Part shown: piece by piece, positions 12,763 through 24,870 of the stretch
Position numbering within the stretch: the first letter of the stretch is position 1
Layout: each line of letters begins with the position of its first letter
Assembly (NCBI GenBank): GCA_005784505.1
Contig: VCAZ01000037.1
Location: forward strand, 224,001 to 288,000
DNA length: 64,000 nucleotides
Source of the DNA: Bagarius yarrelli
Lineage: Eukaryota > Chordata > Actinopteri > Siluriformes > Sisoridae
Reading direction: 5' to 3'
Notes under the pieces: generated by a model
The model's input: only the letters and a program-made list of their open reading frames with translations
Told to the model about the DNA's origin: nothing
Database searches by the model: none
Program-made: the position numbers and the translations under genes

Positions 12763-13439
12763 GATGACTGCACTGAAATTGTTTAAACCAGACTCTCATG
12801 TACAGAAGCCTGAAACAATCTTGCAGTTGACTGAAACCTGAAGAGGGACACTGTAGTGAGGGACTGAGCAAATGCTGCAGAGATGTCATTGTTGGTCATT
12901 GTGATACTAGGAGGAGTCTTGAGTTGTTTTTTTTCCTGTGAACAATAACACATTTTTTTAGCCTTTAAATACAATGCAGTGATAGTTAGCACAGAAAAGA
13001 CTCTAAACCATTAAAACAAACAAGAGTATCAGAACCCATATTTGTAAACTTTCCCTCCTTTATCAGGGTTTCATTAAAGCTGAAATCCATGTCATCTCTC
13101 CCTAAAATAAATACATAAAGAAGACACAAGTTTATGTTTCTCATAAACATTGAAACACAAGTTTATGTTTCTCATGAACTGACGTGTAGGTGTTTTAGAA
13201 AATGTGCTCAGTGTATGTGGTCACATCATTTCCCGTACTCAGACCAGGTCTTTATGCTGTTTTGTTCTCTCAGACCTGTGGTTACAGGTCTACACTCTCA
13301 CATGTCATCCTTATCTATGTAGTTTTATCAGTAGCATGCATATCCTGACATTGTTACCTAGGCGTGCAGACTTACATATTTTAATATTATTCATTTCCTG
13401 ACTTACATATTTTAATAATTAATTCACCTCTTCCTGAAA
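12763..13439. other. Probable promoter/5' UTR side of tyrobp, otherwise empty
   Basis: This lies just upstream of the tyrobp start on the minus strand and should hold its 5' UTR and promoter. I cannot define a transcription start or a specific factor site. A short direct repeat (acacaagtttatgtttctca) occurs at about 13124 and 13156. Confidence 0.4.
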
Positions 13440-13930
13440 CATTTCTTTGTTGCTTTGACTGTGTGTTTTGGTGGCAACCATGACCCATTTTCAATGTCCT
13501 GGCGGAGGTTCTCAACCAAGATTTAATGGGACATGGCTCTGATCATTATCCCTTTGATGTGGTGAAGTTTTCCTGTCCCATTATCAGCAAAACACCCCCA
13601 AAGCACAATGTTTCCACCTACATGTTTAACTGTAGGGATGGAGTTCTTGGGGTCATAGGCAGGATTCTCCCTCCTCCAAACACAACAAGTTGAGTTGATA
13701 ATAAAGAGCTTGATTTTGGTCTCATCTAACCACAACACTTTCTTTTCTCTGAATCAATCAGATGTTTGTTGACTTCAGATGGTCCTGTACACGTTTTCTT
13801 GAGCAGGGAGACTTTGCGGACAGGATTTCAGTCCTTCACAATGTAGTGTGCTACACTATCCTGAGATCATTTACACGGTCCTTGCGTGTAGTTCTGGGCT
13901 GATTTCTCACCGTTTTTTTCTTTTTATCCC
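13440..13930 (-). mobile_element. Tc1-like transposon remnant (internal part)
   Basis: The minus-strand frame at 13738-13523 reads MLWLDETKIKLFI, then NSIPTVKHVGGNIVLWGCF, a Tc1-like catalytic segment. The missing terminal part of a similar element appears at 14485-14606 in the same orientation. An L2 fragment separates the two, so this looks like one Tc1-like copy split by a later insertion. Confidence 0.7.
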
Positions 13931-13934
13931 AGCT

Positions 13935-14480
13935 GACTCATCCCCATGACAGGATATTGCAATCACCCTGGACAATTTGCAGATCTCGTTTTTGACCAGT
14001 GCTCGCAACCTTGGGGTAACTATGGACAATCGATTATCCTTTTCTCCTGCAGGTTTATCTTCCATAACATCCAGAGGATTCAACCATTCTTAACTACTTA
14101 GCTCACTCAGTTGCTTGTGCAGTCTCTTGTAATTTCTAAACTAGACAATTGCAACTCGCTCGTGGCAGGCCTACCTCTGAGTGCAATTCGTCCTCTGCAG
14201 ATGATTCAGTATGCAGCTGCAAGTTTTCACACACCACTCCACTGCTGCGCTCCCTCCATTGGCTCCCAGTAGCTGCACGCATCAGATTCAAAACACTGAT
14301 GCTTTTGCCTACAAAGCCAGAAATGGAGCTGCACCCTCCTACCCACAAGCACTCTTCACTTCTCGCATAGCACCATGCTTCCTCAGATCCACAAGCACTG
14401 CTCGGCTTGTTTAATGATGTGACTCAAAGCACTTTTGTACATCGCTCTGGACAAGAGCGTATTCTAAATGCTGTAAATGT
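13935..14480 (+). pseudogene. L2-type LINE fragment, C-terminal reverse transcriptase
   Basis: Broken plus-strand frames encode DNLQISFLTSARNLGVTMDN near 13970-14030, then LDNCNSLVAGLPLSAIRPLQ near 14140-14200 and SLHWLPVAARIRFKTLML near 14250. These are standard C-terminal L2 polymerase motifs. Frameshifts and deletions make it a dead copy. It sits between two parts of a Tc1-like element. Confidence 0.75.
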
Positions 14481-14484
14481 AAAT

Positions 14485-14606
14485 GTGCTACTTTGTGTTG
14501 GTCTTTTACATAAAATCACAATAAAATACATTTAAGTTTGTGGTTGTAAGGGGACAAAATGTGAAAAAGTTTAAGGGGTATGAATACTTTTTCAAGGCAC
14601 TGTATG
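14485..14606 (-). mobile_element. Tc1-like terminal segment
   Basis: Read on the minus strand it gives the fish Tc1 end: cagtgccttgaaaaagtatt, then actttttcacattttgtccc and accacaaacttaaatgtatt. It probably belongs to the element at 13440-13930. Confidence 0.7.
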
Positions 14607-14897
14607 TATACAGAACATTACTAATAATCACATGCTCTGCTGTCACACAGATGAAGATGGATTCCCCCTTGAATCTACTTCCTCTCAAGGTTTCTTTTTA
14701 ATATTTTAAGAGTTTTTCCTTGCCACTGTTGCCACAGTCTTGCTCATTAGGGGCAAATATACATTTAATATCTACATTAGTTTTTTATTAAATTAGTTTA
14801 TTCTTTTATTTTATTATTAAAATTATTATTTATTCTGTAAAGCTGCTTTGAGACAATGCCTAAAGGCACAATACTAATAAAATTGAATTGAATTAAT
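14600..14897 (+). repeat. L2-type LINE 3' tail
   Basis: Shows ctctcaaggtttctttttaa, then ttgctcattaggggcaaata, then gtaaagctgctttgagacaa and the ending ataaaattgaattgaatt, a typical fish L2 3' end. Confidence 0.7.
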
Positions 14898-16666
14898 TAT
14901 TCACTTTCTCTTAACACATAGACAGACAGACACACACACACACACAAAACTTGCTCTCGTCTGTGGGGTTTTCCACTGACCTTGATCTTAATCAAATGGA
15001 AGCTTTTCAGCTTTTGTTAATAAAACCTGACCGGTTTTGATTTCAATGAAAACTTTCTCTTGATATTTAGATGACATTTAGTGCCCAGAAAGGGCCATAA
15101 GACAGCATATGGAGAAATTTTTAGTCATTGTGATTATAGACTTCTGCATGCCTTCGTTTAGAGCGGTCTTCTAAAAGTGCACAGGAATGGATGAATAAAT
15201 TGTGGCCCCTGGGCAGGACCCTCCATCTATCCATTGTCTATACCCACCTATTCCTAATCAGGGTTAGAGGGATCTTTTGGAGTCTATCCCAGCTGTCATT
15301 GGGTAAAAGGCAGGGGTCACCCTGGACAGGTCAAACGTCCATCTACAGGGTCACATTACACAAACATCTACACATCTATTAGAATAGCCCAAATGATTCA
15401 TAGAACACAGTGTTAATTAAGCAAATGGTTTATTTGATTTTTCCACCTCAGATACCAGCAGTCTGCAGCAGTGACACTAACTCCTCTATGGTTTATTTTA
15501 ATGCAAATTATAGAATCCAGTAACATCCCCAGAATTTTAATTTTAAATTCCATAACATTACATTCACTACATTCTGTGTAACACCCACCAGGACTGTGCA
15601 GTGTTTTAGCAACATTAACCCTGATAAAAAAAAAAAGGCTCTCCTTAAACAGAGAAGGCTGAAGAAAAAACATCAAGAACGGAAAAAACATTTAACAGGA
15701 GACAGATGTAGATCAGCTGCAGTAGAATAAAGTCAGCGGTTTGTTGAAGGGGCTAGCTGACCTCGGGCTGAGGGTGACCAGAAGTGGTTGAATGACCTAA
15801 ATATATTTTTAATAGATTTGCCTAGATAAACAGGGTTGCACACTATGCACTTTATGTTGCTAGGGCAATTTTTCCTACTGGGTACTGCGTCTGCTATATA
15901 TGGCTGAAATGAAAATTTAACTGTCTTGACTTGAACTGCCTCCAGATAAATGCGGGAAAAACCAAAATGTTGGTGAGGATTTTCACAGGCACAGACACCA
16001 CTAAACATTCAGGGAAGAGACAATAAAAGAGTGGACTTTTTATTAGAGTGGACAGGTGACACAATTACAATTTTTAAGAAAGGATAAAGCAGACGTATTC
16101 TGATGAGGATACTAAAGTCTTTTTTACTGTGATGGCCTCAGTCATTTCTTTGGAGTGGTCTGCTGGTACAACGGCAGCTCTGGTGCAGACATAAAGAGAC
16201 TAGACAAGTTAATCAGTTCAAGGTCAGTTCAGTCCTGGGGGTAATTCTGCACTCAGAAGGTGGAAGAATCCTGAATGGTATCATCTCTCTCCCCTGTATA
16301 AAACAGGTTTATCTCTGAGCAGCTCTTTCAGTGATACACTGTTACATCCTAAGTGTCTAAAGAAGTGATACTAAAGGTCTTTTCTCTCTACTGATAGCAG
16401 ACTTTACAATCAGAGCGGCTCCCATTAAACCCCACACTCACTAGAATACATACTCTTACTACTGACTGTTAAACGGTGCAATACTAAAGAACCTTAGTGT
16501 AATTTGATGCTTTAACCTTTTAAATACGATTATTGTTGTTGTTTTTTTCTTGTATTTGTAGATCTTGTATTTCTATATTAAAATCTTTGATTTATATTTG
16601 CTTCATTATTTTCTGCTGTAACATGAAATTTTCCCGATGCAGAATAAATAATGATGCATCTTATTC
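14898..16666. other. Intergenic DNA; teleost repeat at 15200-15345
   Basis: No gene seen. A (CA)n run lies at about 14930-14945. The stretch 15200-15345 (ctatccattgtctataccca, ggagtctatcccagctgtca) is a partial copy of the repeat at 2480-2815. Confidence 0.45.
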
Positions 16667-16870
16667 AATTCAATTCAATTCAATTCAGTTTTATTTGTTT
16701 GGCGCTTTTTTACAATGGTGATTGTCACAAAGCAGCTTTACACAATTGAAGAAATTATGAGATGAACAGAAATCAGTTCTTATCTATATTAAGTCTAAAG
16801 CACTTGATATCATATGCTTGTTAGGGGCTGACTAGTGGACAGGGCCTCTGTAATTCAGGTCAGAAATCTG
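16667..16870 (-). repeat. L2-type LINE 3' tail with (AATTG)n end
   Basis: The reverse complement ends aaagcagct...gcgccaaacaaataaaactg followed by an AATTG pentamer array (16667-16686 on the plus strand as caatt units). It is the minus-strand counterpart of the tail at 7130-7406. Confidence 0.7.
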
Positions 16871-19315
16871 TCTCTGGTTTCAGAGTAATGTGAACACAAA
16901 TAGATTTATGCACAAAAAAAAAATCCAGAATTGTGTCTTTTAAAAAAAAAAATTGGTGGAACATCAATTGTCTAGAATGTGTTTGCTGGAGGTTTAAGAC
17001 TTTTCTTTACTGGAACAAAGAGACTCGAACCCTGTTCCAGCATGACAATACCCCTGTGCACAAAACCCCTGACCTCTATGAAGATATGATGTGTTCTGGT
17101 TGTTAGTGAAAGAACTCGACTGTCCAGCAAAGAGCCCTGTGTCTAAATCGACCCCACTAAACCTTCTCTGGAAGGGTTTCCCAGCTACAATAGTATTAAT
17201 GAGATCAGACACTAATGTTAGGTGAGGAGGTCTAGGTCCGAGTCAGGGCTTTTCCACTCCAACCAGAACACAGCATGTCTTCATGACGATGTACCACATG
17301 TAGATGTACTGAATGCACACATTCTAAAAAAGCAATGAAAACTAAAACCGGTCATTTGCTATTTTACTTGCACCTTTTTATAACAGAGAAAAGAACAAAT
17401 TTCAGTCTTTGGAATGTAAGATATTGCGTAATTTTATTTTAACCACAGACCGAGTGAAAACTGTAGTAAAAATTCTCATTTGCAACTCAGTCTCACGTGA
17501 CTTTGGCCCTGAGAATGAACCGTGGTCTCTGTGTAAAATTAATATATGACTTTCTTGTTGTGTAACAGTTTCAGATTGCACTTCTGGATCCAAAAAAACT
17601 TTAAATTTGTTTAGATGTGATGAATATACAAAGTTTGTCTGGATAAACTCTGATCATTTTTAAGATAACTTTTGCCTGTTTAAAAAAAATAAACAATACA
17701 AATGATATTACTTCTTTTTTAATAACTTTTAGAAATAAGGTGTGTATACCAAATGTGGGCATGAGGAAGATCCACATATGGCACATAGAGTTGTGGCCAC
17801 GTATCTACATACTTTTAGTCTATGAGCACGTTTACACCACCTACGTTCGGTCCTAGTCCGAGTTGCAGACTGTGCTAAATGCACAGAAGTTGATAAAATA
17901 GATTAGACTAAGAGGCCTGAGTATGTTACTTTGGTTAGTTATCAGGATGGAGAATAAAACGACTGTTCAGCTTTAGATAATCACCGGATGCACAGACTGC
18001 GGTGCAAAACAGTTCTCTTTTGTTTTTAGTAAGATAATCACAACTACACAATTTCACTGATTCAATAAAAATCATCACACAAAAAAGTAAATAACTGACA
18101 ATAGTGTGAAGGATTAATGAGAACACATACTAATCATGTTAGCCTTATCGTTTCCCCCTTATTATACTCAGAGGTGGGTAGTAACGTACTACTAGATACT
18201 GCGAAGTTGTTAAAAAAAGACTTTTAAGAATCAGTTTAACCAGTCTTACTTTTACTCTCACTAAAGTCAAATTTTAATTGCAGAAATTAACGTTTTATAC
18301 TTTGCTACATTTGTTGTTGTTTCACTGTTAAATGTTAATAATGTAAATGTAGATTTAATAATTCGTTTCCATCATGTTTTATACAATGAGACAGCGAGTC
18401 TCGCGATAGACTGCGGTCGTCCGAACTATGTACATGGAAAAGGGCTGCTTTTTAAAAATGCAATCAGTTTGGAAAATATTGACCGAAGAGAGAGAAAAAA
18501 CCCAAGAATATCAGTAGAGACAGAAACATACCTGGACTTACAGTCAATCAATTTATACACTCCAAGGAGCTGAAACAAACAGTTACATAATCTGATGTCT
18601 TCTATGTGATCAAAACAATCATATTAATCATATTCTAATTAATATGTGTACAGGAATTCCAGCTCCAACCTGAGAAAACATGTACTGTAATGGTTGATTT
18701 TAGAAAAATGACTATTTGAGCGATTGACTATTTGGACAATTTAACCTTCTCGTAAATCACAATAAAATCTCACAAACTGACTTATTTTTCGTCTTCTTTT
18801 ATGTGTTTTATGTAACGGATTTTTCTGGATTTAGAACTTTCCATTTATAATATCAGAGCTGAGTAATGATACTATTCCATGCTTAATTACTCTCTTACTC
18901 AAATCATTTTAAACCTCAATACTTTTATCCAAGTGATTCTTTTTTATAAGTAGATTGACTTGTACTTAAATTTGTTGGCTACTCTACGCACCCCTGATTA
19001 TTATATCTAAGATCAGGGCAATAGTCACAATATCATGTGGATATATATATCCTGTATTTTTGGCTCTGACACTAGATAATCATTGCTAGCAGTCATATCT
19101 TGACTAGATAAAGCTGCAAAAATGATAAAGCTGCAAAAATTTAGGCAACCCCTTGAAATTAACTGGTTGCTGTAAGCTGCCCTGATTGCCATGACTGTGA
19201 TCTGATTCTTATCTAAGTCACACAAATAGGCGAACACAAGCTGCCACCGCTGGGCCCTTAAGCAAGATATAAGTAGATATTCGATAAAAGTCGATTACTC
19301 TGGATAAGGATACTC
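16871..19315. other. Intergenic DNA with a degraded DNA-transposon-like repeat
   Basis: No gene seen. The stretch 16990-17290 and the terminal motif near 17790 (gttgtggccacgtatctaca) are related to the element at 27572-28015 (both have agatcagacactaatgtt, ggtgaggaggtct and cagaacacagcatgtcttca). The rest is AT-rich and featureless. Confidence 0.45.
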
Positions 19316-19515
19316 TGGAGGGGCAGTGGTGGCTCAAATGGTTAAGTTGCTGATCTGAAGACCAGAAACACCTGGGTTCAAGCCCCACCACCGGAAAGCC
19401 AACCACTGTTGGGTCCTTGAGCAAGACCATTAACCCTTCCTGCTCCAGGGGCGCTGTATCATAGCTGACCCTGCGCTCTTACTAAGATGGGATATGCGAA
19501 AAACACTGCATTTCA
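19316..19515 (+). repeat. tRNA-derived SINE, near full length
   Basis: Has an A-box-like head (cagtggtggctcaaatggtt), a B box (gggttcaagcccc), the body ccactgttgggtccttgagc and an end near gatgggatatgcgaaa. A close relative lies at 28979-29165. Confidence 0.7.
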
Positions 19516-19879
19516 TTGGCTCTGTACACGTACCCTGCACAATGACGATAAAGTTGAATATTTATTTATTTACATTTATAAGCATTACCTTGGATACAAT
19601 TACTCTGGCATCTACAAAATGATGATAGAAGAAAAAGTAAGTGAAATTTTTGGAGATGGTCACAACTCCTTTGGCAGCGATAACCTCAAGCAACCTCTTA
19701 ACTTTTGCATTATCAGTTCATTAAACATGTTTTTTTTGCATTATCAGTTCATTAAACAGAAACATCGTTTTTTTAACTTTCTGACAAATTTTCACTCCCC
19801 AGATGAAAAAAATTTGACTAAATTAAAGAATAGAAAGCTTTATTCTTCGATAAAACATGATAGACATACAATAAATGTA

Positions 19880-19970
19880 TAAACTGGGTCGCTGGTGCCT
19901 TAACCCATTACACCACAGCGCTGGCAACCCAGGTTTCTCTTTAGCTCGGCTCTACTCCCATATAATTATC
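19880..19970 (-). repeat. tRNA-like SINE fragment of another subfamily
   Basis: The reverse complement reads cctgggttgccagcgctgtg, then gtgtaatgggttaaggcacc, a tRNA-like head different from the main family. A plus-strand relative may be 38488-38530 (gccgtggtgtagtgggttaa). Confidence 0.45.
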
Positions 19971-20489
19971 TAAGACAAAGTTTATTTGTTTCACTAGGAA
20001 AGTTGTGGTCATACACCCCCTGCATCAGGTGCGCAGAAGAATTAGACAACTTTGTTACCTCAGGAAAAAAGAATAAAGACTAAAAAAGACTACCACTTAA
20101 AAGTATTTAACTGCAATAAATGAACCCGATATTCTCCAACACCACCATATTTTAGAACGACAGTGTCGAGAAGTGTACAGTGGCAGGTGGTCAAAAACAT
20201 GGATAAGCTAAACAGCCTAAAACATCACCATTCCTGACTAAGACTCGCAAACTAAAGAATAATGACTGGAGCGAGAATTAGCTAATGCCCAATTTTCCAT
20301 GGCGTGACTCTAGTGACTTCCAAACCTACAGGCAGGTTTTAGAAGACTTTTAGCAGATGTACAGAAGGAAGTCAGCATCTTTCATGTAGGGTATGACTTT
20401 GGCCCACAACTTTAACTGAATCGTACCCTTTTGTATAATTTCACAGTAAGTGAGGATACGTTCCTCTGCATGTAAAACTATAGGCTTAT

Positions 20490-20600
20490 TTCCCAGAACC
20501 ACCAATCTGCCATCGCTGGGCCCCTGAGCAAAGCCCTTAACCCATCAGATGCCCAGTTGTATAAAGATAAAGATAAAGATAATATCCAAATGTAGAAATG
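20490..20600 (+). repeat. tRNA-derived SINE, truncated
   Basis: Keeps atctgccatcgctgggcccc, then tgagcaaagcccttaaccca and an expanded ataaag microsatellite tail. It lies in the 3' flank of hcst. Confidence 0.55.
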
Positions 20601-20943
20601 CAGACAAATGCATTGAACACTGCAAATAAATTCCCTATCGGAAAGACAAATTTTATTCTATCTGTATGAAAAAATATAAAATAAGCATTTACACCCAACT
20701 AAACGTGCAGTACATTCACAATCTAATCATTGTGTATATCTCAACTGCGAATCAGTTGCAAACGGCACCGAGTATTAATTTATCCATAATACAATAATTA
20801 TAACTAACACGTGTTGGTCTGGCAATTAAAGTTGTTAGATTAAGTGACAGTTATGAACAATTTTGCTAGACATACTTAATAGAACAAAGATAAATATCAG
20901 TATACACAAGTATTATGGTAGGGTTATCATTCTTCTCATTTCC

Positions 20944-21901
20944 TTATTGCTTGCAGTTTGCTCTGACATTCATGTAGACTTTATCAGCTGCAAAAGCAGG
21001 TACATACAGTACATGTTAATGTCACTACAGACAGATAAAATGAGTGATCATTAGAAAAAGCAGCGTTCAGGATTTACCCTTCTCCTTTTTGATTCGGCGC
21101 TTACTAGCACAGTAATAGGTAGCAGCGACAATCAGTATAGTGAGTGCGATGTCACCAAAAACCACCCCTGCCAGCGCTCCAGTAGCTATCCGGTAGCAGG
21201 GACCCCTTTCTGGTGGAATAAGGGGTTACAAACAAACTTGCAGTATAAATATGTGCGAAAAAAACACATCGAGAGCAACACTGGAGTTGGATTAACAAGC
21301 TAATGCTTACCTGTTTCTTCTGCACTGGCCATGACTTAGGACAGAAACAAAAGAGAAAGAATGTGAAAGATAAAACAAATGATGAGATCCGGATATTTAA
21401 AAACATGCTGCAAAAAAGAATTTGATGAAACGTGTTTTGGGGCCGCATTAGGGTTAGATTTATTGTAGTCAAAACTCTGGATATTTACCGTCATACATTA
21501 CAACCCCAATTAACACAACCTGCAATTACTGTTTGTTTGGTTAGTGGCACTAAACAGAAAGTCATTACGCACAATTGGTTCGAAAAATAAAAGCGTTCCT
21601 TAATTAATAACTATGTATTAACACATACCTCATTTAACATAAAATACATCGCACCTAGTTCATATCTAACCTTTCATTCTCCACACAGGAAGCGAATACT
21701 CGCTTAAGACGTATGTTCGCAAAGTGGAAACTAACACACAGTGTTAGTTCTGGCACACAGGAAATCGGTAGACCACACAAACGTGTCTATGGTGGTCTCA
21801 TTTCATATGTGAGCGCAAGCACAGGGTGAGGTGTGAACAATCACAATGCACTTACCTAGGAAGGATAGAAATACATACAAATGAAAGGCTTGGTTGATCA
21901 T
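20944..21901 (-). CDS. hcst: HCST (DAP10) signalling adaptor
   Basis: Four coding exons on the minus strand: 21856-21901, 21311-21334 (24 nt), 21078-21209 and 20944-20987. They sum to 246 nt, or 81 aa (human 93 aa), all phase 1. The signal peptide is MINQAFHLYVFLSFL. The ectodomain is tiny, with one cysteine (GPCYR). The transmembrane helix carries the aspartate (GVVFGDIALTILIVAATYY) that in this family docks to NKG2D-type receptors. A basic stretch (SKRRIKKEK) leads to the tail DKVYMNVRANCKQ. Mammalian DAP10 has YINM, which binds both PI3K p85 (YxxM) and GRB2 (YxN). Here the +3 methionine is valine, so the GRB2 part is kept and the p85 consensus is not. The start follows a clean acceptor (tgttttgcag) at 21905. 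A 5' UTR exon probably ends at 22844. Confidence 0.87.
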
Positions 21902-22088
21902 TTCCTGCAAAACAGTAATAAAGCATCTGCTTATTTAAACCTCCTCTGATTTGGTAAGAAAGGCTGAACTAGAACATTTTATAGCAAACTAATTAAAGTG
22001 TCTAAATACCCTAATGAGTGTTTGACCTTTCAACAACATAAACATCATCAATAACATAAATCCTTCAAGTCATTTCTAACAGAAACAT

Positions 22089-22153
22089 CAGATGAATCAT
22101 TCAGATGAATCATTCAGATGAATCATTCAGATGAATCATTCAGATGAATCATT
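22089..22153. repeat. Perfect 13-bp minisatellite, five units
   Basis: The unit cagatgaatcatt is repeated five times without error, in the first intron (5' UTR intron) of hcst. Confidence 0.95.
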
Positions 22154-22843
22154 AAAACCCCAGACAAAAGAGCCCTTATTTTGTTTGCAGATCAGGTCAT
22201 ACATGGCCATTAACCCTGTGTGAAATCTCTGCCGACGTTGATAATCACATCCATGTTATGTCATGGATGCAACCTAATGCATTATAACTAAAGACAGTGT
22301 GGACAGTTCATAAGATCCAATGACCCCCCAAACACCACAGTGCATAAAAACATCTTTTATGTGTCTTTTATGTAACTATCACGCTGGCCAGGCTTATTAA
22401 CACTTACATTAGGAACTCAGTATGCTGATTAGGATTAGAAAAAAAAAGACACTACATTATAATGTAACAAACTGTACTATTTTAAATTGGATAAAATAAG
22501 TATATTGATATATCTGCATAATTAATTAATCAGTATTTAAATTAATCAGTCCTATACCCCTGAGAGCAACTGATAGCTATGTTAAATTTAACTACCATCA
22601 TAAAGCTTATAAACAACAGAACAGGAAGTATGACCTCTGTGTTACAGATATCGAATAATAAATGCAGTAATCAAGGCAGTTGATCAAGACGATTCTTTAC
22701 AAGAATATTTTCACCACAACAATACAATGTTTTTTATGGAAATCAAACAAACTGCAACTCTACACATGCTTTGCAAAGTTATGATGGACTAATATAACTC
22801 CAACAATTCAGCAGGTTGCCATTGAAATATAAATAAAGCTTAC

Positions 22844-22925
22844 CGAAAATTAGGAAATCTGAGCTTAAAGATCAGCACGATGACGAGCAGCCGTTCTCTT
22901 TTCACTGCAACACTGCAAGGTTTTG
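22844..22925 (-). other. hcst: Probable non-coding first exon of hcst
   Basis: The minus strand shows a good donor (TTTTCG then GTAAGC) at 22844/22843, in line with the acceptor at 21905. The 5' limit is a guess. The sequence upstream should hold the promoter, but no site is clear to me. Confidence 0.5.
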
Positions 22926-23944
22926 TGGGAGGAGCCTGTTGGTATAAGGAGCAAACCTACAGCCCACATAGTCTTAGTCTTTAAACATCTGGATAATACA
23001 TCCGCAAACTCAAACTGGTGCTTTGTATGCGGTACATAATAGCAGTTGTTAATTCGTCTACACTCAGTTCAATACACACGTTCCGCTCCTTTACCTGGCC
23101 TAAATGTTAGACATTTACAGGAATAAAATGCAGTGAAGGAATAAAAGGAACACAAAATGTGTATTTAGTGAATAGTCTTTAAAATGTCTAAAATTACATG
23201 CACATAAAGGTAAGCAAGGGGTCACATACATGTGGAAAAACACATTTGGTCTAAATATAAATGTCAATATATTTGATAATATGCTGAAAATTAATAATCT
23301 GGCAAAACTATATGTATTTTCTGTATTTTGTGTACTGAATATTGTCTTTTTGAATCATTATAGGGTTAAAAAACAGAAAAGTATGCAAGTACGGAGTGGT
23401 TTAAAATTCACAAAATGGATATACATTTTATTAAATGTCTATGTTACTGTGCTTTCTGTACTATATTTTAATGCATTTGTTTTTATATATTTATATTGTA
23501 ACCCACATTGAACAGCTTAATTATTAATGAAATGTGTAATTACTTGTATAAAGATTCCGGGGCGGGGGGTTGTGTGTGTGTGTGTGTGTGTGTGTTAATT
23601 TTCAAAAAGTTCATGCTACTTGCTAAAATGTTCCATCATGCAGTTGTGAGTAAGAAGGTTGCATGGAAAGTAAATTTACATGAGTAGGTTGGGTTTTTTT
23701 CAGCAGGCAATTTTTCAATTTACCATAAAACAGGCTTTACATCACAGTAAACCAAACTGCTCTTCAATCATGAAAAAAGATACTGTGAATTTTTATAACG
23801 ACTGAAATGACATTTATAAGTAATAAGAATCTTATCACTGATCTCATCTAGTCACTGCCAAACGAGCAATGATAAAGTGTCCAAAAAAAAAAAAAAAAAA
23901 GTTTACTGTCCTATGTACAAAATAAATGAGTTGTACTTGTCTAG
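22926..23944. other. Intergenic DNA, no gene seen
   Basis: AT-rich. A (TG)n run lies at about 23571-23595 and a poly(A) run at about 23884-23900. The 93-codon frame at 23230-23511 has no recognisable domain and the base bias of its surroundings. Confidence 0.45.
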
Positions 23945-24870
23945 TGTCTAGTGATGTCACGTCAAGTCCTCTTTAGTTATATGGCGCTTTTTAACAATAA
24001 AGAGTGCGTCAAAGCAACTTTACAGAATTAAATGACCAGATGAACCAGCTGCACTAAAGTTTCCGTGGTCTTGTATGGATGGCCATCTAGAAGACAGGGT
24101 CATCACTGGGAAACTGCCTCTGGGGCTTATTGTCTCTAAGTGCTGATCCACCAACTGGACTGGATACAGACTGAATCAGTGAGCTCGGAATACTAAGGGA
24201 AAACAGACGTATTAGCATTGATTATAATATACAAATACATTGTGTGTTATTGGAGGTGTTTCCAGGTCCGCTTAACCTGATTATTGCAGCCTAACATTCT
24301 TTAACGGATTTGAATAATAAAAATGTGTGTATTATGTGTAGGCCAGGTTACAGAGATGTGTCTTTAATCTAGTTTTAAACTGGCAGAGTGTGTCTGCCTC
24401 CCGAACAGTGCAGGGTAAATTATTCCAGAGTTTAGGCGTTAGATAAGATGTTATTCTAGTTATTATCAGATTGCCAGAATGTAACAGGCTAAGAGCTCAC
24501 TCAGGTACTGAAGTGCAGAACCGAGCTTATATGATCATACTTTCTGGTTTTAGTAAGAACTCTAGCGGCTGCGTTTTGGACTAGCTGGAGTTTGTTTATT
24601 AGGCGTGCAGAGCAACCACCCAGTAAAGCGTTACAATAATTCCATTTTGTGGTCATAAACGCATGAATTATTATTTCTGTATTCAACATTAAAAGCAGGG
24701 GTTGTAATTTAAATCTATATTTTTTTTTGGAAATGTCGCTCTGGAAGGAAAGCACACCTAGCTTTCTAACTGTTGACGAAGGATTGCTAGAGCAGCTATT
24801 GAGTGTTAGACAGCGATTTAGATTATTACATTCAGAGAATTTAGGTCCGATAAATAACACCTGTTTTACC
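23945..24870 (-). pseudogene. L2-type LINE, C-terminal RT and 3' UTR, dead
   Basis: The minus-strand frame at 24860-24501 reads LGVLSFQSDISKK, then HAFMTTKWNYCNALLGGC and KLQLVQNAAARVLTKTRK, the end of an L2 polymerase. The stretch 24500-23945 is its 3' UTR, ending in tgttaaaaagcgcc-type tail sequence. The copy is 5'-truncated. Confidence 0.8.

Noticed and set aside
19487..19882. A 131-codon plus-strand frame
   Set aside because: It begins in the tail of a SINE, has AT-driven composition and no recognisable domain or splice context.
22089..22153. CRISPR-like array
   Set aside because: The 13-bp units are directly adjacent with no spacers, and this is a vertebrate genome.
23230..23511. A 93-codon plus-strand frame with hydrophobic stretches
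   Set aside because: Hydrophobicity follows from AT-rich codons; no signal peptide, promoter or splice sites support it.
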